From contig DLLF01000002.1 of NCBI GenBank assembly GCA_002477945.1, forward strand, positions 280,987 through 344,986: DNA of 64,000 bases, written 5' to 3'. Below are positions 27,174 through 36,037 of this stretch, one piece after another. Both the position numbers and the translations under genes were made by a program. The notes under the pieces were generated by a model. It had not been told where the DNA came from. It made no database searches and worked only from the letters and a program-made list of their open reading frames with translations. Position 1 is the first letter of the stretch, and each line of letters opens with the position of its first letter. This DNA comes from Bacteroidales bacterium UBA7569. GTDB taxonomy: Bacteria; Bacteroidota; Bacteroidia; Bacteroidales; Paludibacteraceae.

Positions 27174-27493
27174 CAATCTCCGTCCTATTTCTCATTTCTG
27201 TCAATGCTGCCATGTCCTGTTAGGGGAGCATGGACGATACGGCAGATGTCTGTTCGGTGTCATTTCGGATGGGGAAATAGTCGGATGGTCTTTGTGATAT
27301 TCAAGCAGGTCTCAACGACTCCTGAACGACTCCTGAACGACCCCTGAACAGGAAATGCAGGTGAGAGTTGTTTCCCTGCTTTCTGCCATATTCGGTAGAA
27401 ATAGGATAAAATAAGGACAAATTAGCCCACTCGTTCCAATTATAAATCATTACATAGATAACTTTGTGATTTTCAATCAACAAACACAAAGTT
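27174..27493. other. Intergenic region with repeat fragment F
   Basis: A degenerate fragment of the dispersed repeat family (27314-27352) consists of three near-tandem units CAACGACTCCTGAACGACTC. A -7-like TAACTTTG at 27459-27466 may serve the small gene at 27494; its -33 partner is unclear. No other gene is seen. Confidence 0.5.
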
Positions 27494-27697
27494 ATGACAA
27501 AATTCTATTCCAAGTCGGAACTCGCGGCTATGGCGGGAGTATCTGCAAAGACATTTCAAAGAGCAATAGCAGGTAATGAGCGCATCTTGAGAACCATGAA
27601 ACAGATGAACATTTCCAAATCGGCGAAACTTCTGCCTCCGCGCATAGTCAAAGTAATCAACGAAGAACTTGTCCTTGGTATCAAAGAAATGGAATGA
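27494..27697 (+). CDS. Small helix-turn-helix-like protein
   Basis: 67 residues: KSELAAMAGVSAKTFQRAIAGNERIL looks like a helix-turn-helix (DUF4248-like small Bacteroidales protein), followed by PPRIVKVINEEL. It has its own promoter-like region and stands alone. It could be a small DNA-binding regulator; the family assignment is by resemblance only. Confidence 0.5.
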   Translation: MTKFYSKSELAAMAGVSAKTFQRAIAGNERILRTMKQMNISKSAKLLPPRIVKVINEELVLGIKEME

Positions 27698-28025
27698 TTA
27701 GAATGGGAGTATGAGAGAAACTCATACAATTGTACTCCATTCTTTCCTGTTTGTTCTACAACTGATATCCTCATCGTGTCATGGATGAGAGCCAATATCA
27801 ATGCAGGGTGTATTATATCTGTTCATAACCATACACCCTCCTGCGATTTTATTCGGTGCGGACGTATCATAAACAAGCAATTTCCTGCAATTCACCCTAA
27901 CAACCCGCACAAAACAGAGTGAATCACAACAGGCATATTTCCCGCTGTTTGAGGAATATACGAAAACAGGACAACCTGAGTCACTTAGGTCGCCCTGCTT
28001 ATACGGAAAAGATCTGGTTATTCCG
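27698..28025. other. Intergenic region between convergent transcripts
   Basis: A possible terminator stem AGGGTGTAT / ATACACCCT (27805-27813 and 27831-27839) with a 17-nt loop lies downstream of the small gene. No gene or repeat is otherwise visible up to the end of the FabG-like gene. Confidence 0.4.
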
Positions 28026-28751
28026 TTAGGAATAAAGTCCGCCGTTTATTGAGATACATTCGCCCGTAATATAACCTGCCTCTTTGGAAGCCAGAAAACC
28101 TACCAGGGAGGCTACCTCTTCGGGCTCGCCGAAGCGGTTCATAGGTATAGTCTTCTTCAGTTCAGCCTCGTCCAATCCTTCCACCATATCCGTTTTGACA
28201 AAACCGGGGGCAACGGCATTCACGGTAACGTTCTTGCGACCTATTTCCTGGGCCAATGCCTTTGTAGCGGCGATTAGTCCTCCTTTTGCTGCCGAATAAT
28301 TGCATTGTCCGGGCAAACCCTTCAAACCGGAAAGAGAAGCCATATTGATAATACGGCCATACTTGTGACGCAACATGGGCGTAAGCAAAGGACGTGTTAC
28401 ATTATAGAACGAAAAGAGGTTGGTGCTTAACACCTTGGTGAAATCATCAGGCTCCATCCACACCAGCAGGTTGTCTTTTCGAATGCCTGCATTGTTCACA
28501 AGCACCTCTATGTAATCCTCCGGATGCGCTTTCATCCAACTTTCAAGAGCCTCTCTGGCTGCCTCCGTATTGCTGACATCAAACTTCAGCAATTCTCCAT
28601 CGCTGCCTGCCTGACGAACCATGTCAAGTGTCTTCTCCGCCTCTGCATCGTTCGACATATAGTTGACAATCACTCTATATCCCATCCGGGCTAATTTTAC
28701 GGAAACTGCACGACCGATACCTCGGCTTCCGCCTGTTACTAATGCATACAT
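28026..28751 (-). CDS. 3-oxoacyl-ACP reductase (FabG-like), polyene-type operon
   Basis: 241 residues, a short-chain dehydrogenase. The NADP-binding TGGSRGIGR is at the N-terminus, NNAGIRKDN in the middle, and the catalytic Ser and YSAAK at SLSGLKGLPGQCNYSAAKGG (Tyr about 150). The closing VAPGFVKTDM and GYITGECISINGG are FabG hallmarks. It is the last gene of an eight-gene minus-strand operon, so it most likely reduces beta-ketoacyl intermediates on the dedicated carrier protein of that operon rather than in housekeeping fatty-acid synthesis. Confidence 0.88.
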   Translation of the reverse strand: MYALVTGGSRGIGRAVSVKLARMGYRVIVNYMSNDAEAEKTLDMVRQAGSDGELLKFDVSNTEAAREALESWMKAHPEDYIEVLVNNAGIRKDNLLVWMEPDDFTKVLSTNLFSFYNVTRPLLTPMLRHKYGRIINMASLSGLKGLPGQCNYSAAKGGLIAATKALAQEIGRKNVTVNAVAPGFVKTDMVEGLDEAELKKTIPMNRFGEPEEVASLVGFLASKEAGYITGECISINGGLYS

Positions 28752-28769
28752 ATTCTTCTTGTTGTTTTA

Positions 28770-30263
28770 TCAGTTATTTATCCAATGTTTGACATCCATC
28801 TCCTCTACAAGCGTTTGCATACCGACAATTTCCGCACAAGTGAATACAGACGTCATGGAAACACCCAATACGCCGTGCAGATTGAGATTCTGACCCGTCA
28901 AAAGCAGATTTTTAAGCGGTGTACGGGGAGTAAGGATTGTGGTTAGGGTTCTGTTATAATCTTTCCTGACTCCGAAAGCAGAACCTTCGTGCGTCAATGT
29001 ATAACTCTTGTACGAAAGAGGGGAAGACGAATAAATATGGTCAATTGCCTGCCTGATATGGGGAATATATGGTTCTGCCATCTGCAAGCATTCTTCTGTC
29101 TTCTCAGACTTGAATGTCACATAGTCTTCTCCGCGGTGTCCACGTGGTTTGCCTGCCCACTGTTGCACCTGCTCCCAGGACATCGGTGTCAGCAAATCAA
29201 TGCAAGGCGTAAAGGAGGAACCGTCAGTTGGTACATAATAGTTAACCAGCAGGCTCTCCACATATGCAGTGGACGGATGCCACAAATCAGCATCCGCACA
29301 ATGTATGAAGATGTTCTTGTTCTGATATGGAATAGTATTGGGTCTCAGACGTATGTTTGCCGTAAACATACCGAACGTATTCTGCATAGCGTGAATACGT
29401 TTCCTGTAAATACTCCGGACAGCAGGACAATCGTCAATCATATCCAAAGTGGACACCGGATGTGCGTTGGATATGACCCAGTCGGCGCCCAGACGTTCCG
29501 TACCGTTGATTTCCACTTCGGATATAAGACCCTCCTGCTCAAACAAGTGGGTGACGGTCGCTGATGTACGTACAACGCCGCCCATTGCCTCAATGGAATG
29601 ACGCAAGGAGTCCGCAATCTGCTGCCCTCCACCGCGCAAACGCCATGCACTCTCTATAAAAGAGTTGTTGATTTGGGCGAAGATATAAAGAGGAAGTGTC
29701 TCTGCACGCAACTCCATTTTAAGGGATGTACCGGATAAGACTTTGCGCAGAAGAGGATCGGATATAGTGTTCTGTAAGTACTGCCACGCAGAACGGGCAA
29801 ACAACGAAGAGGTATAAAACTCACTCGCATCACGCGGCAAAAAACTGTCAGGAAGATGATTCCCTACCTGTTGCAAGAAAGAAACGTATTGCGACAACTC
29901 CTTCTTCTGATGAGGAAATCGACTTGCTAAGGAATCCGCGAATTGCTCGTGACCTTGAGCGAATGGAAAGCGGTCGTTGCCTATAATGACTTCATCGAAA
30001 CAATCAGTGTCCAACCTGTGCCACGGAAGATTCAGCAGATTGAAGTAACGGAACAAACCGTAAAGCGATTGCCCCTCTTCAAGCCCGCCTACATAGTGGA
30101 AACCTGTATCAAAAGTAACATTGCCCCTGCGAAAAGATTGCAAGCAGCCCCCGATATGCAAATCATGCTCAAGAACCGTTACTTGGAAACCTTTTTTGGC
30201 TAAGATATAGGCACACTGCAACCCGCCTAATCCTGCTCCTATGATAACAACCTTATTTCCCAC
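28770..30263 (-). CDS. CrtI/phytoene-desaturase-like FAD oxidoreductase
   Basis: 497 residues. An FAD-binding dinucleotide fold GAGLGGLQ starts at residue 9, followed by the second FAD motif region GGCLQSF and FDTGFHYVGGL. The C-terminus carries the second conserved FAD patch (LTGQNLNLHGVLGVSM). The family includes phytoene desaturases and retinol saturases; homologues sit in Bacteroidetes flexirubin and aryl polyene clusters. In this operon it may introduce or adjust double bonds in a lipid-like chain (inference). Confidence 0.82.
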   Translation of the reverse strand: MGNKVVIIGAGLGGLQCAYILAKKGFQVTVLEHDLHIGGCLQSFRRGNVTFDTGFHYVGGLEEGQSLYGLFRYFNLLNLPWHRLDTDCFDEVIIGNDRFPFAQGHEQFADSLASRFPHQKKELSQYVSFLQQVGNHLPDSFLPRDASEFYTSSLFARSAWQYLQNTISDPLLRKVLSGTSLKMELRAETLPLYIFAQINNSFIESAWRLRGGGQQIADSLRHSIEAMGGVVRTSATVTHLFEQEGLISEVEINGTERLGADWVISNAHPVSTLDMIDDCPAVRSIYRKRIHAMQNTFGMFTANIRLRPNTIPYQNKNIFIHCADADLWHPSTAYVESLLVNYYVPTDGSSFTPCIDLLTPMSWEQVQQWAGKPRGHRGEDYVTFKSEKTEECLQMAEPYIPHIRQAIDHIYSSSPLSYKSYTLTHEGSAFGVRKDYNRTLTTILTPRTPLKNLLLTGQNLNLHGVLGVSMTSVFTCAEIVGMQTLVEEMDVKHWINN

Positions 30264-30272
30264 ACCCCGTCA

Positions 30273-30641
30273 TTATGATATTGCAGCCTCAGCCTTCAGT
30301 TCCAAATAGACCGCTTCGCCCTTCCCAAGAGTTGCCTTGAACTTCACACGCCCCTCTTCTCGCTTCAAAAGGCAAATGCGGATTTCCGGTTCAGGATAGG
30401 CAATCGGAGTGATAAGAGTCGTAAACCGGCATTGTTGTATAGTATCCAATAACACAGAATGTCCCAATACGGTCTCCAAACATTCTTTCAGCATCTGAAT
30501 GTTACACACCCCGGGGGCTATCGGTTCTCCTGGAAAATGACCGGCATAGACGCTGCAATCTGCACATAAAGACACCTTGAAAAGATAAGTGTCACCCTCC
30601 TGCGATTGCTGCAATATAGTATAATAATTCGGAATCAGCAT
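30273..30641 (-). CDS. Hotdog-fold dehydratase-like protein
   Basis: 122 residues from the ATG of MLIPNYY; the frame extends upstream into the previous gene but this ATG leaves an 11-bp gap. The sequence AGHFPGEPIAPGVCNIQMLKE is the FabZ/FabA dehydratase active-site region (His in GHFPGEP). It probably dehydrates 3-hydroxyacyl-ACP in this operon's pathway, comparable to ApeI in aryl polyene clusters. A second dehydratase-like protein is encoded at 31068. Confidence 0.75.
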   Translation of the reverse strand: MLIPNYYTILQQSQEGDTYLFKVSLCADCSVYAGHFPGEPIAPGVCNIQMLKECLETVLGHSVLLDTIQQCRFTTLITPIAYPEPEIRICLLKREEGRVKFKATLGKGEAVYLELKAEAAIS

Positions 30642-30652
30642 ATTCAGTCTCT

Positions 30653-31075
30653 TTATTTCAGCCCATACGTCCGTTTCCACTCTTCGTAGAACGGGGGACA
30701 AGAGGGAACAAACTCCCCTGTATGCGTAGTGAATAGTTGTGTGGAAGTGGCGGTAAGAACAAGAGCATTATCCGATTCGCGCCTTATCTCGTAATCAAAG
30801 ATAATCTTTCCGCCGATGGAAGGACGATAAGCCGCCCTCACAAAAAGAACGTCGCCCATAGTCGCCACCATACGGTAATGCATTTGTAAATCGTACATAG
30901 GGGCGTAATAACCATTCTGAAAAATGTAGGAATAACTAAGCCCGTATCGCGTTCCGAATGCCTCACGGGCATCTTCCAGGTACTTGGCGTAATTGCCATG
31001 CCACACCGTACGGATAGCATCCACTTCCGAAAAACGGACGCTGACACGGATTGTAATACTCAACGTATCATTCAT
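30653..31075 (-). CDS. Acyl-CoA/ACP thioesterase (4HBT-type hotdog)
   Basis: 140 residues. VRFSEVDAIRTVWHGNYAKYLEDAREAF is the 4-hydroxybenzoyl-CoA-thioesterase signature (D, then W-H-x-x-Y). The protein would release the finished acyl chain from its carrier or edit it. It overlaps the upstream dehydratase-like gene by 8 bp. Such thioesterases occur in aryl polyene and flexirubin clusters. Confidence 0.82.
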   Translation of the reverse strand: MNDTLSITIRVSVRFSEVDAIRTVWHGNYAKYLEDAREAFGTRYGLSYSYIFQNGYYAPMYDLQMHYRMVATMGDVLFVRAAYRPSIGGKIIFDYEIRRESDNALVLTATSTQLFTTHTGEFVPSCPPFYEEWKRTYGLK

Positions 31076-31499
31076 CCTTGAGAAATATCTTCATCTGACA
31101 CTCTGCCACACTCTTGCCTGCCACGTGCGTCTCTGCATTCAGCAATGTAACGCCCCCCGCTTGAGCAACTACCCTCAATTCCGTATTCAATTCCTCTCCC
31201 ACTGCCGGCAAATCATAGATATGGCACCGCTTGATTTCTCCGATGTACCCTAACTTGGGAGGAAGATTTTCTTGAAACGTGCCAAAACCGGCGAATGCTG
31301 CAGCAGATTGTGCAATATGCTCAATCAAACCTGGCTCACGGAGATAGCCGTCTTGACAAAAGATATTGCTGCTCTCGACGGTCAGCGCAGTCGAAGCACC
31401 GCTCTCTTCAAAATCACCGAACTTATCCACCATCACGATAGGATCGCGCTGGGGGATAAGTTGCAATATACCATCATCTCGTAAAAGTATGGTATTCAT
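31068..31499 (-). CDS. 3-hydroxyacyl-ACP dehydratase-like protein (ApeP/FabZ type)
   Basis: 143 residues, hotdog fold. IPQRDPIVMVDKF at the N-terminus is typical of the ApeP/FabZ-like dehydratases, and EPGLIEHIAQSAAAFAGF marks the central helix. The usual GHF is replaced here by REPGLIEH, so whether it is catalytic cannot be decided. It lies between the acyl carrier protein and the thioesterase. Confidence 0.75.
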   Translation of the reverse strand: MNTILLRDDGILQLIPQRDPIVMVDKFGDFEESGASTALTVESSNIFCQDGYLREPGLIEHIAQSAAAFAGFGTFQENLPPKLGYIGEIKRCHIYDLPAVGEELNTELRVVAQAGGVTLLNAETHVAGKSVAECQMKIFLKDE

Positions 31500-31511
31500 A
31501 CTTTCATTCGA

Positions 31512-31754
31512 TTATGCAATATGGCTTTCGAGGTAATCGTACAGGGCATTAAACGTCTGGATCTGAGCCAACTCGCTATTTGCAATCTTTACTCCGAATT
31601 CACTCTCAATAAGAGCCACCATATCAACCAACGAGAGACTGTCCAACTCTAATGTCTGTTTGATGTTTGCTTCAGGGGTGAGCAATTCAATGTCTTTCTC
31701 AAACTCTTCGGACAATACTTCGTTTACCTTGGCCACAATGTCATTCCTTTCCAT
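31512..31754 (-). CDS. Dedicated acyl carrier protein
   Basis: 80 residues. The phosphopantetheine attachment site is Ser39 in LELDSLSLVDM. The protein is acidic and helical, as usual for ACPs. It is encoded between the ketosynthase and the dehydratase, so it is the carrier of this pathway and not the housekeeping AcpP. Confidence 0.9.
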   Translation of the reverse strand: MERNDIVAKVNEVLSEEFEKDIELLTPEANIKQTLELDSLSLVDMVALIESEFGVKIANSELAQIQTFNALYDYLESHIA

Positions 31755-31789
31755 TCTGTCAGTGATTTAATTGTTTTAACGTTATGTTA

Positions 31790-33007
31790 TTATAGATTTC
31801 TTACAATAAGTGTTGCATTGGTACCTCCAAAGCCGAAACTGTTACTCAGGAAAGTATCAAAGTGCTTACTGATGCGCTTGTCAGGAATAAGCAACTTCGC
31901 ACTGTCCTCATCCGGATGCTCAAAATTGAGGTTGGCGGCAATGAAATCATTCTTCATCATCAACATGGAGTAGATAATCTCACTGGCACCCGCCATCCAC
32001 ATCTCGTGTCCCGTCTGCGACTTCGTGCTGGTCACTTCAGTCCGTTGGTTACCAAATACATTATAGATTGCCTTGGCTTCATTGGTATCACCCACATGAG
32101 TAGACGTGGCGTGAGCATTGATGTATCCAATCTCACGGAGGTCAATGCCTGCACGATGAATAGCCATACGCAACGAGCGGCTCGGGCCCTCTACATTCGG
32201 AGACGAAATATGGTCGCCATTAGCAGAGAAACCATACCCGAGAACTTCTGCTAAAATTGGAGCACCGCGCTTCACGGCATGCTCATATTCCTCTATAATC
32301 ACAGTGGCGGCACCTCCTCCCGGAACAAGTCCGTCACGATCGCGGTCAAAAGGACGGGAAGCCTTTTCCGGCTCATCTTCCCGAACCGAAAATGCGGATA
32401 TTCCATCAAACGAACCGATACTGAACGGATTCACCTCTTGCGCACCACCGCAGACAATCATATCTTGCAATCCTGTCTGGATAAGCAGAGAACCTAAACC
32501 AATCGCATGGGCACCGCTGGCACATGCACCCGATATGGTTAGATTTATACCTCTCAACTTGAAGATACAGCCCAAGTTCATTGTGACCGTTGAGTTCATG
32601 GATTGGAAGATTGCACCCGACCCGCAGAGAGTCGTATCTTTCTTCTCTCGCATCTTATCCACAGCACGAACCGTCGGATCTGCCGAACTGTCATTCCCAT
32701 AGAGCAACCCTACCTCATGAGTATTGAGGTAATCCTGATCTATACCCGCATTACGCAACGCTTCTATGGTGGCACAATAAGCATATTTCGCCTGTTCTGG
32801 CATATACGCTCGCTGAGCGCGACTCAGTTCTTTTTTCAAATCGGGAACATCCATTTGGGCGGTTAGTGCCGAGCGAAAGCCCATCTCCTTACGAACAGGA
32901 TCAAAAATAATACCCGACTTACCGTTATATAATGAATCACGAACCTCGTCCAACGACTTACCCAAGCAGGACCAAATGCCCATACCGGTTATTACAACTC
33001 TTTTCAT
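31790..33007 (-). CDS. Beta-ketoacyl-ACP synthase (KAS I/II type)
   Basis: 405 residues, normal length for a condensing enzyme. Catalytic Cys162 sits in SGACASGAHAIG, and the two histidines in NAHATSTHVGD and TGHEMWMAG. The N-terminal RVVITGMGIWSCLG and C-terminal NSFGFGGTNATL are conserved. It would extend the chain on the neighbouring carrier protein. Aryl polyene clusters normally carry a second ketosynthase (chain-length factor); none is found here. Confidence 0.9.
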   Translation of the reverse strand: MKRVVITGMGIWSCLGKSLDEVRDSLYNGKSGIIFDPVRKEMGFRSALTAQMDVPDLKKELSRAQRAYMPEQAKYAYCATIEALRNAGIDQDYLNTHEVGLLYGNDSSADPTVRAVDKMREKKDTTLCGSGAIFQSMNSTVTMNLGCIFKLRGINLTISGACASGAHAIGLGSLLIQTGLQDMIVCGGAQEVNPFSIGSFDGISAFSVREDEPEKASRPFDRDRDGLVPGGGAATVIIEEYEHAVKRGAPILAEVLGYGFSANGDHISSPNVEGPSRSLRMAIHRAGIDLREIGYINAHATSTHVGDTNEAKAIYNVFGNQRTEVTSTKSQTGHEMWMAGASEIIYSMLMMKNDFIAANLNFEHPDEDSAKLLIPDKRISKHFDTFLSNSFGFGGTNATLIVRNL

Positions 33008-33020
33008 ACCTATTACCTCA

Positions 33021-34382
33021 TTATTTCTTTTGTATCAAATCATTCAGTCTCGAAAACAAATGCTGGCGTTCCTCTTTCAACAATAGGACTTTCTTCCTGC
33101 TGACTATACAACGGATATCTTGCACGGAACTCTTGAGCCATATCCAACCATACCAAGCAATGTCCACAAACAACGGATAAAGCAAAATCCATACCAAAGC
33201 AGGCCACCACCAACCGAAAACCAATCCAGACACAAGCAGAGTGAGCAACATAAAGAACGGATAACCTAATACTACCCCAAGAATAACGCGCAGGGTATTG
33301 GTAAACATTTTATCGGTCTTCAGAAGCAACAAAGGAAATGCATAGAGAATGACATTGGGATAGAGAGACACAAACCAAACAGGAAGAAACATTAGTTGTA
33401 AAAGTAGTTTACATACAATCTTTCCCAAGCCGTTATGCCGCTGTAATGCTTTGTCATCTATCCGCAATTCTGCAAGTTCCGTGCTGAGTTTCTTTGTGTC
33501 CTCATACACTTTTTGTACTGCTGCCGGATCTGTCTGCTTTGCCTCCTCCAATGCCGCAAACAATGCCTTGTCAGACTCCAATTTATCCGGCAAATAAGAA
33601 GGATTCAGATTTCTGCTACGTGCAAATTGATTTCCATATTCGCTGTTGCGTATCCAGTCAATCGCATCGTAATTATCCAAATCTGTTATATTCAACATTA
33701 AAGACGAGATTTGCACACGCACCAACTTATTGACCTCACGTTGTGCCGTGCGGGGTTTCGTCTTATAAAGTTCATAGTAAGGTTTCAAATGAATGGGAGT
33801 CCCGAAACGCTCCATAAAATCCGCCTTGACATCAAAGTAGTCGGAATAATGATTGCAACATGGCACTATAACTATGTCTGTCTGAAAATCATCCGACTCT
33901 GCTGCCTCAAAAGCCAAACGGGTATAACCGAATGAAAAATCACCCAGATAACGCTTGTTCTGATGCCCTCCCTCTGGAAAGATGATAAGCCGGTTGCCTT
34001 CCAAGAGATGCCTGCCTGTCACGCGCAGCATTTCATCGTTCTTTTTCAGAGCCTCTGCACCGTCAAAATTGAGTCGGAAAGCAGGTACCATCCCTATCCA
34101 ATTGAAAAACCGGTCTGCCAACTTGCTCTTGCCAAACACATCACCACGTGCCACCACATAAGGATGAGACTCATTCTCAAGCCCCAAAAGCAACGCTAAC
34201 GGGTCATTCGCACAATTCTGATGATTGGAAGCAAATAAAACGGGAACACCTTGTTCAGGAACATTCTGTTGATCTATGTAATAGGTATGGCGGTAAAACA
34301 CCTTGCTGTGCAAAAAACGCACATAGTGCTTGAACAACCGGTAACAGACTCCACCTTTTGGAACACGTTTATCTATACTCAT
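33021..34382 (-). CDS. Lysophospholipid-type acyltransferase
   Basis: 453 residues. An acyltransferase domain (about 30-290) has SNHQNCANDPLALL (motif I, H-x5-D as in Bacteroidetes members), FRLNFDGAEALKKND, and IFPEGGHQNKRYLG (motif III). The C-terminal ~150 residues contain three to four membrane segments. It is the first gene of the eight-gene operon. In aryl polyene clusters an acyltransferase moves the chain onto a lipid; the same is likely here, putting the product in the membrane. Confidence 0.8.
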   Translation of the reverse strand: MSIDKRVPKGGVCYRLFKHYVRFLHSKVFYRHTYYIDQQNVPEQGVPVLFASNHQNCANDPLALLLGLENESHPYVVARGDVFGKSKLADRFFNWIGMVPAFRLNFDGAEALKKNDEMLRVTGRHLLEGNRLIIFPEGGHQNKRYLGDFSFGYTRLAFEAAESDDFQTDIVIVPCCNHYSDYFDVKADFMERFGTPIHLKPYYELYKTKPRTAQREVNKLVRVQISSLMLNITDLDNYDAIDWIRNSEYGNQFARSRNLNPSYLPDKLESDKALFAALEEAKQTDPAAVQKVYEDTKKLSTELAELRIDDKALQRHNGLGKIVCKLLLQLMFLPVWFVSLYPNVILYAFPLLLLKTDKMFTNTLRVILGVVLGYPFFMLLTLLVSGLVFGWWWPALVWILLYPLFVDIAWYGWIWLKSSVQDIRCIVSRKKVLLLKEERQHLFSRLNDLIQKK

Positions 34383-34483
34383 CTCACGTTTCTATATTTG
34401 CATGACATCATACCTGTTCTTGAAACAGCCGATGCCGACAACTGAACACAAATACAAAAAGCAAGCACCGTGCCAATCGCATG

Positions 34484-34514
34484 CAAACATATATTTTCCC
34501 ACTCAAAAACGAAA
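34484..34514 (-). promoter_or_regulatory. Promoter of the polyene-like operon
   Basis: On the minus strand TTTC (34511-34514), 19 bp, TATGTTTG (34484-34491), a near-consensus promoter leaving about 95 nt of leader before the acyltransferase gene. No other promoter is seen within the operon. Confidence 0.6.
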
Positions 34515-34562
34515 GAAATGCTACTCTTTCAAAAAGAAATGTAATACAGGCAGACGCTGCCG

Positions 34563-35492
34563 TTACACATTCGGAACAACCATTTGAAGCGCATGAGGCA
34601 ATAATTCAATATTGTAAGGACCACAAGCATCCACCAAGATTCCGTCTGCCTCAAACATCGTATATTTATTGGTCTGCAAAACAATATCTTTCGCTTCAAA
34701 AAAGTCTATAAAACCTAATTCTTTCAAACCTCCGTCAAACACATGAGGCAACGCAGTCAGAATCATGTGTGCGGTTGGACGACGCACAAACATGGCATGA
34801 AACACACCGTCACAAGGATTGGCATCGGGATTTTGCCGAATTCCACCACCCGAAAAAGGACCATTCCCGATATTCATGGTAAACATCGGAGCCTGAAGCA
34901 AAAAACCCTTCTCTGTTGAAATTTCCACAGGTAGCGACCTGTGAGAAAAAACGGCTGATATGAGAGCAAACAGATACAATAAACGATGACTCCCAAAATA
35001 GTATTTCAAAACGTGCGCTCGGGCAACAGTCCTGGCATCCACACCAAAGCCTACCGAATTTACAAAGTAATGCTTCTTCTCTTCGCCATTGCGTTTATAG
35101 GTCAGGCAACCTATATCTATCGGCTGGGAATGTCCGTTGTTAAAGAATACATCAAGCGCGTGCCGATAACCATGGGTCAAGCCCCAGTAGCGTCCCCAAT
35201 CATTTCCCGTTCCGCGAGGCATCAATCCGAAACGGACTTCCGACTTGTCTTCTATTGTCGAAGACATTATGCCGTTCACCACTTCCGACAATGTACCGTC
35301 TCCGCCCAATACCAAAATCTCACGATAGCCTTTCTCTACAAGTTCACGCGCCAATTCGATAGCATGTCCCGCATACTTCGTAACTTTATAAGTAAAAGGC
35401 TGATGCCGTGCCTTCAATAGTTTGAAAAGATACAAGCGTTGCTTCCTGTAAGCACGTTTGCCCGATTTGGGATTGATTATTATTGCCAGCAT
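34563..35492 (-). CDS. Diacylglycerol-kinase-family lipid kinase
   Basis: 309 residues from the ATG of MLAIIINPKSG. That start is chosen because the longer frame begins upstream of the promoter at 35563-35594. The kinase motifs INPKSGKR, VLGGDGTLSEV and PRGTGNDWGRYW are the DAGK catalytic-domain hallmarks. The C-terminus has GNGPFSGGG and FEADGILVD. It phosphorylates diacylglycerol or another lipid at the inner membrane. The adjacent lipid-acyltransferase operon has its own promoter, so a shared role is only suggested. Confidence 0.87.
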   Translation of the reverse strand: MLAIIINPKSGKRAYRKQRLYLFKLLKARHQPFTYKVTKYAGHAIELARELVEKGYREILVLGGDGTLSEVVNGIMSSTIEDKSEVRFGLMPRGTGNDWGRYWGLTHGYRHALDVFFNNGHSQPIDIGCLTYKRNGEEKKHYFVNSVGFGVDARTVARAHVLKYYFGSHRLLYLFALISAVFSHRSLPVEISTEKGFLLQAPMFTMNIGNGPFSGGGIRQNPDANPCDGVFHAMFVRRPTAHMILTALPHVFDGGLKELGFIDFFEAKDIVLQTNKYTMFEADGILVDACGPYNIELLPHALQMVVPNV

Positions 35493-35562
35493 TTCGTTAT
35501 CTGTAAGGTCAAGAACTTCCCGTCTTTCACAATTATCACCAACGGCAGGGAAAACACAATCG

Positions 35563-35594
35563 CAAAGATACAAAGAACTTCCGATATACACAAG
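35563..35594 (-). promoter_or_regulatory. Promoter of the lipid kinase gene
   Basis: On the minus strand CTTG (35591-35594), 20 bp, TATCTTTG (35563-35570). It lies just past the ribosomal-protein terminator and fixes the kinase start at 35492. Confidence 0.75.
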
Positions 35595-35601
35595 CAGCAT
35601 A

Positions 35602-35642
35602 AAACAAGGGAGGACTCATTTCATAAGAGTCCTCCCTTGTTT
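35602..35642 (-). terminator. Terminator of the rpmB-rpmG-DUF4295 operon
   Basis: A perfect 16-bp stem (35602-35617 with 35627-35642) with a 9-nt loop, 20 bp past the DUF4295 stop, followed by TTTT on the minus strand. Confidence 0.88.
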
Positions 35643-35662
35643 GTCAATACACCTCTGCGCTA

Positions 35663-35818
35663 TCAATTAGCGAAGAACGCCTTTACATCATCGTTTGCAA
35701 CGATTTCTTCCTGGAATATATAAGCACCTGTCTTAGGTGATTTCACCATCTTTATGCACTTGCTGTGGTTACGCCCTGCGTTACCTGTTTGCAATGTTGC
35801 GACCGCTTTCTTTGCCAT
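35663..35818 (-). CDS. DUF4295 family small protein
   Basis: 51 residues beginning MAKKAVATLQTGNAGRNHSK and ending VKAFFAN. This small basic Bacteroidetes family is regularly encoded right after L28 and L33, as here (14 bp after rpmG), which suggests a ribosome-associated role. ftsY, which commonly follows, is missing. Confidence 0.9.
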   Translation of the reverse strand: MAKKAVATLQTGNAGRNHSKCIKMVKSPKTGAYIFQEEIVANDDVKAFFAN

Positions 35819-35832
35819 AATTCAAGACTTTT

Positions 35833-36021
35833 TTACTTAATTTCTTTATGAATAGTGTAACGCTTCAGAATCGGATTATACTTCTTCAATTCCAAACGAT
35901 CCGGAGTATTCTTGCGGTTCTTTGTTGTTATATACCGCGAAGTTCCTGGAAGCCCACTGGCTTTCTGCTCTGTACATTCAAGAATAACCTGTACTCTTGC
36001 TTCTTTTGATTTCTTTGCCAT
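35833..36021 (-). CDS. rpmG: 50S ribosomal protein L33
   Basis: 62 residues, typical L33 with RVQVILECTEQKASG and RYITTKNRKNTPDRLELKKY. The zinc-ribbon cysteine pairs are absent (only one Cys), so this is the zinc-independent form. Middle gene of the rpmB-rpmG-DUF4295 operon. Confidence 0.95.
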   Translation of the reverse strand: MAKKSKEARVQVILECTEQKASGLPGTSRYITTKNRKNTPDRLELKKYNPILKRYTIHKEIK

Positions 36022-36037
36022 CGTGATTCCTCCTTAA

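Noticed and set aside
35833..36021. Possible degenerate L33 because the cysteine pairs are missing
   Set aside because: A zinc-free L33 form is well known in bacteria and the rest of the protein is intact.
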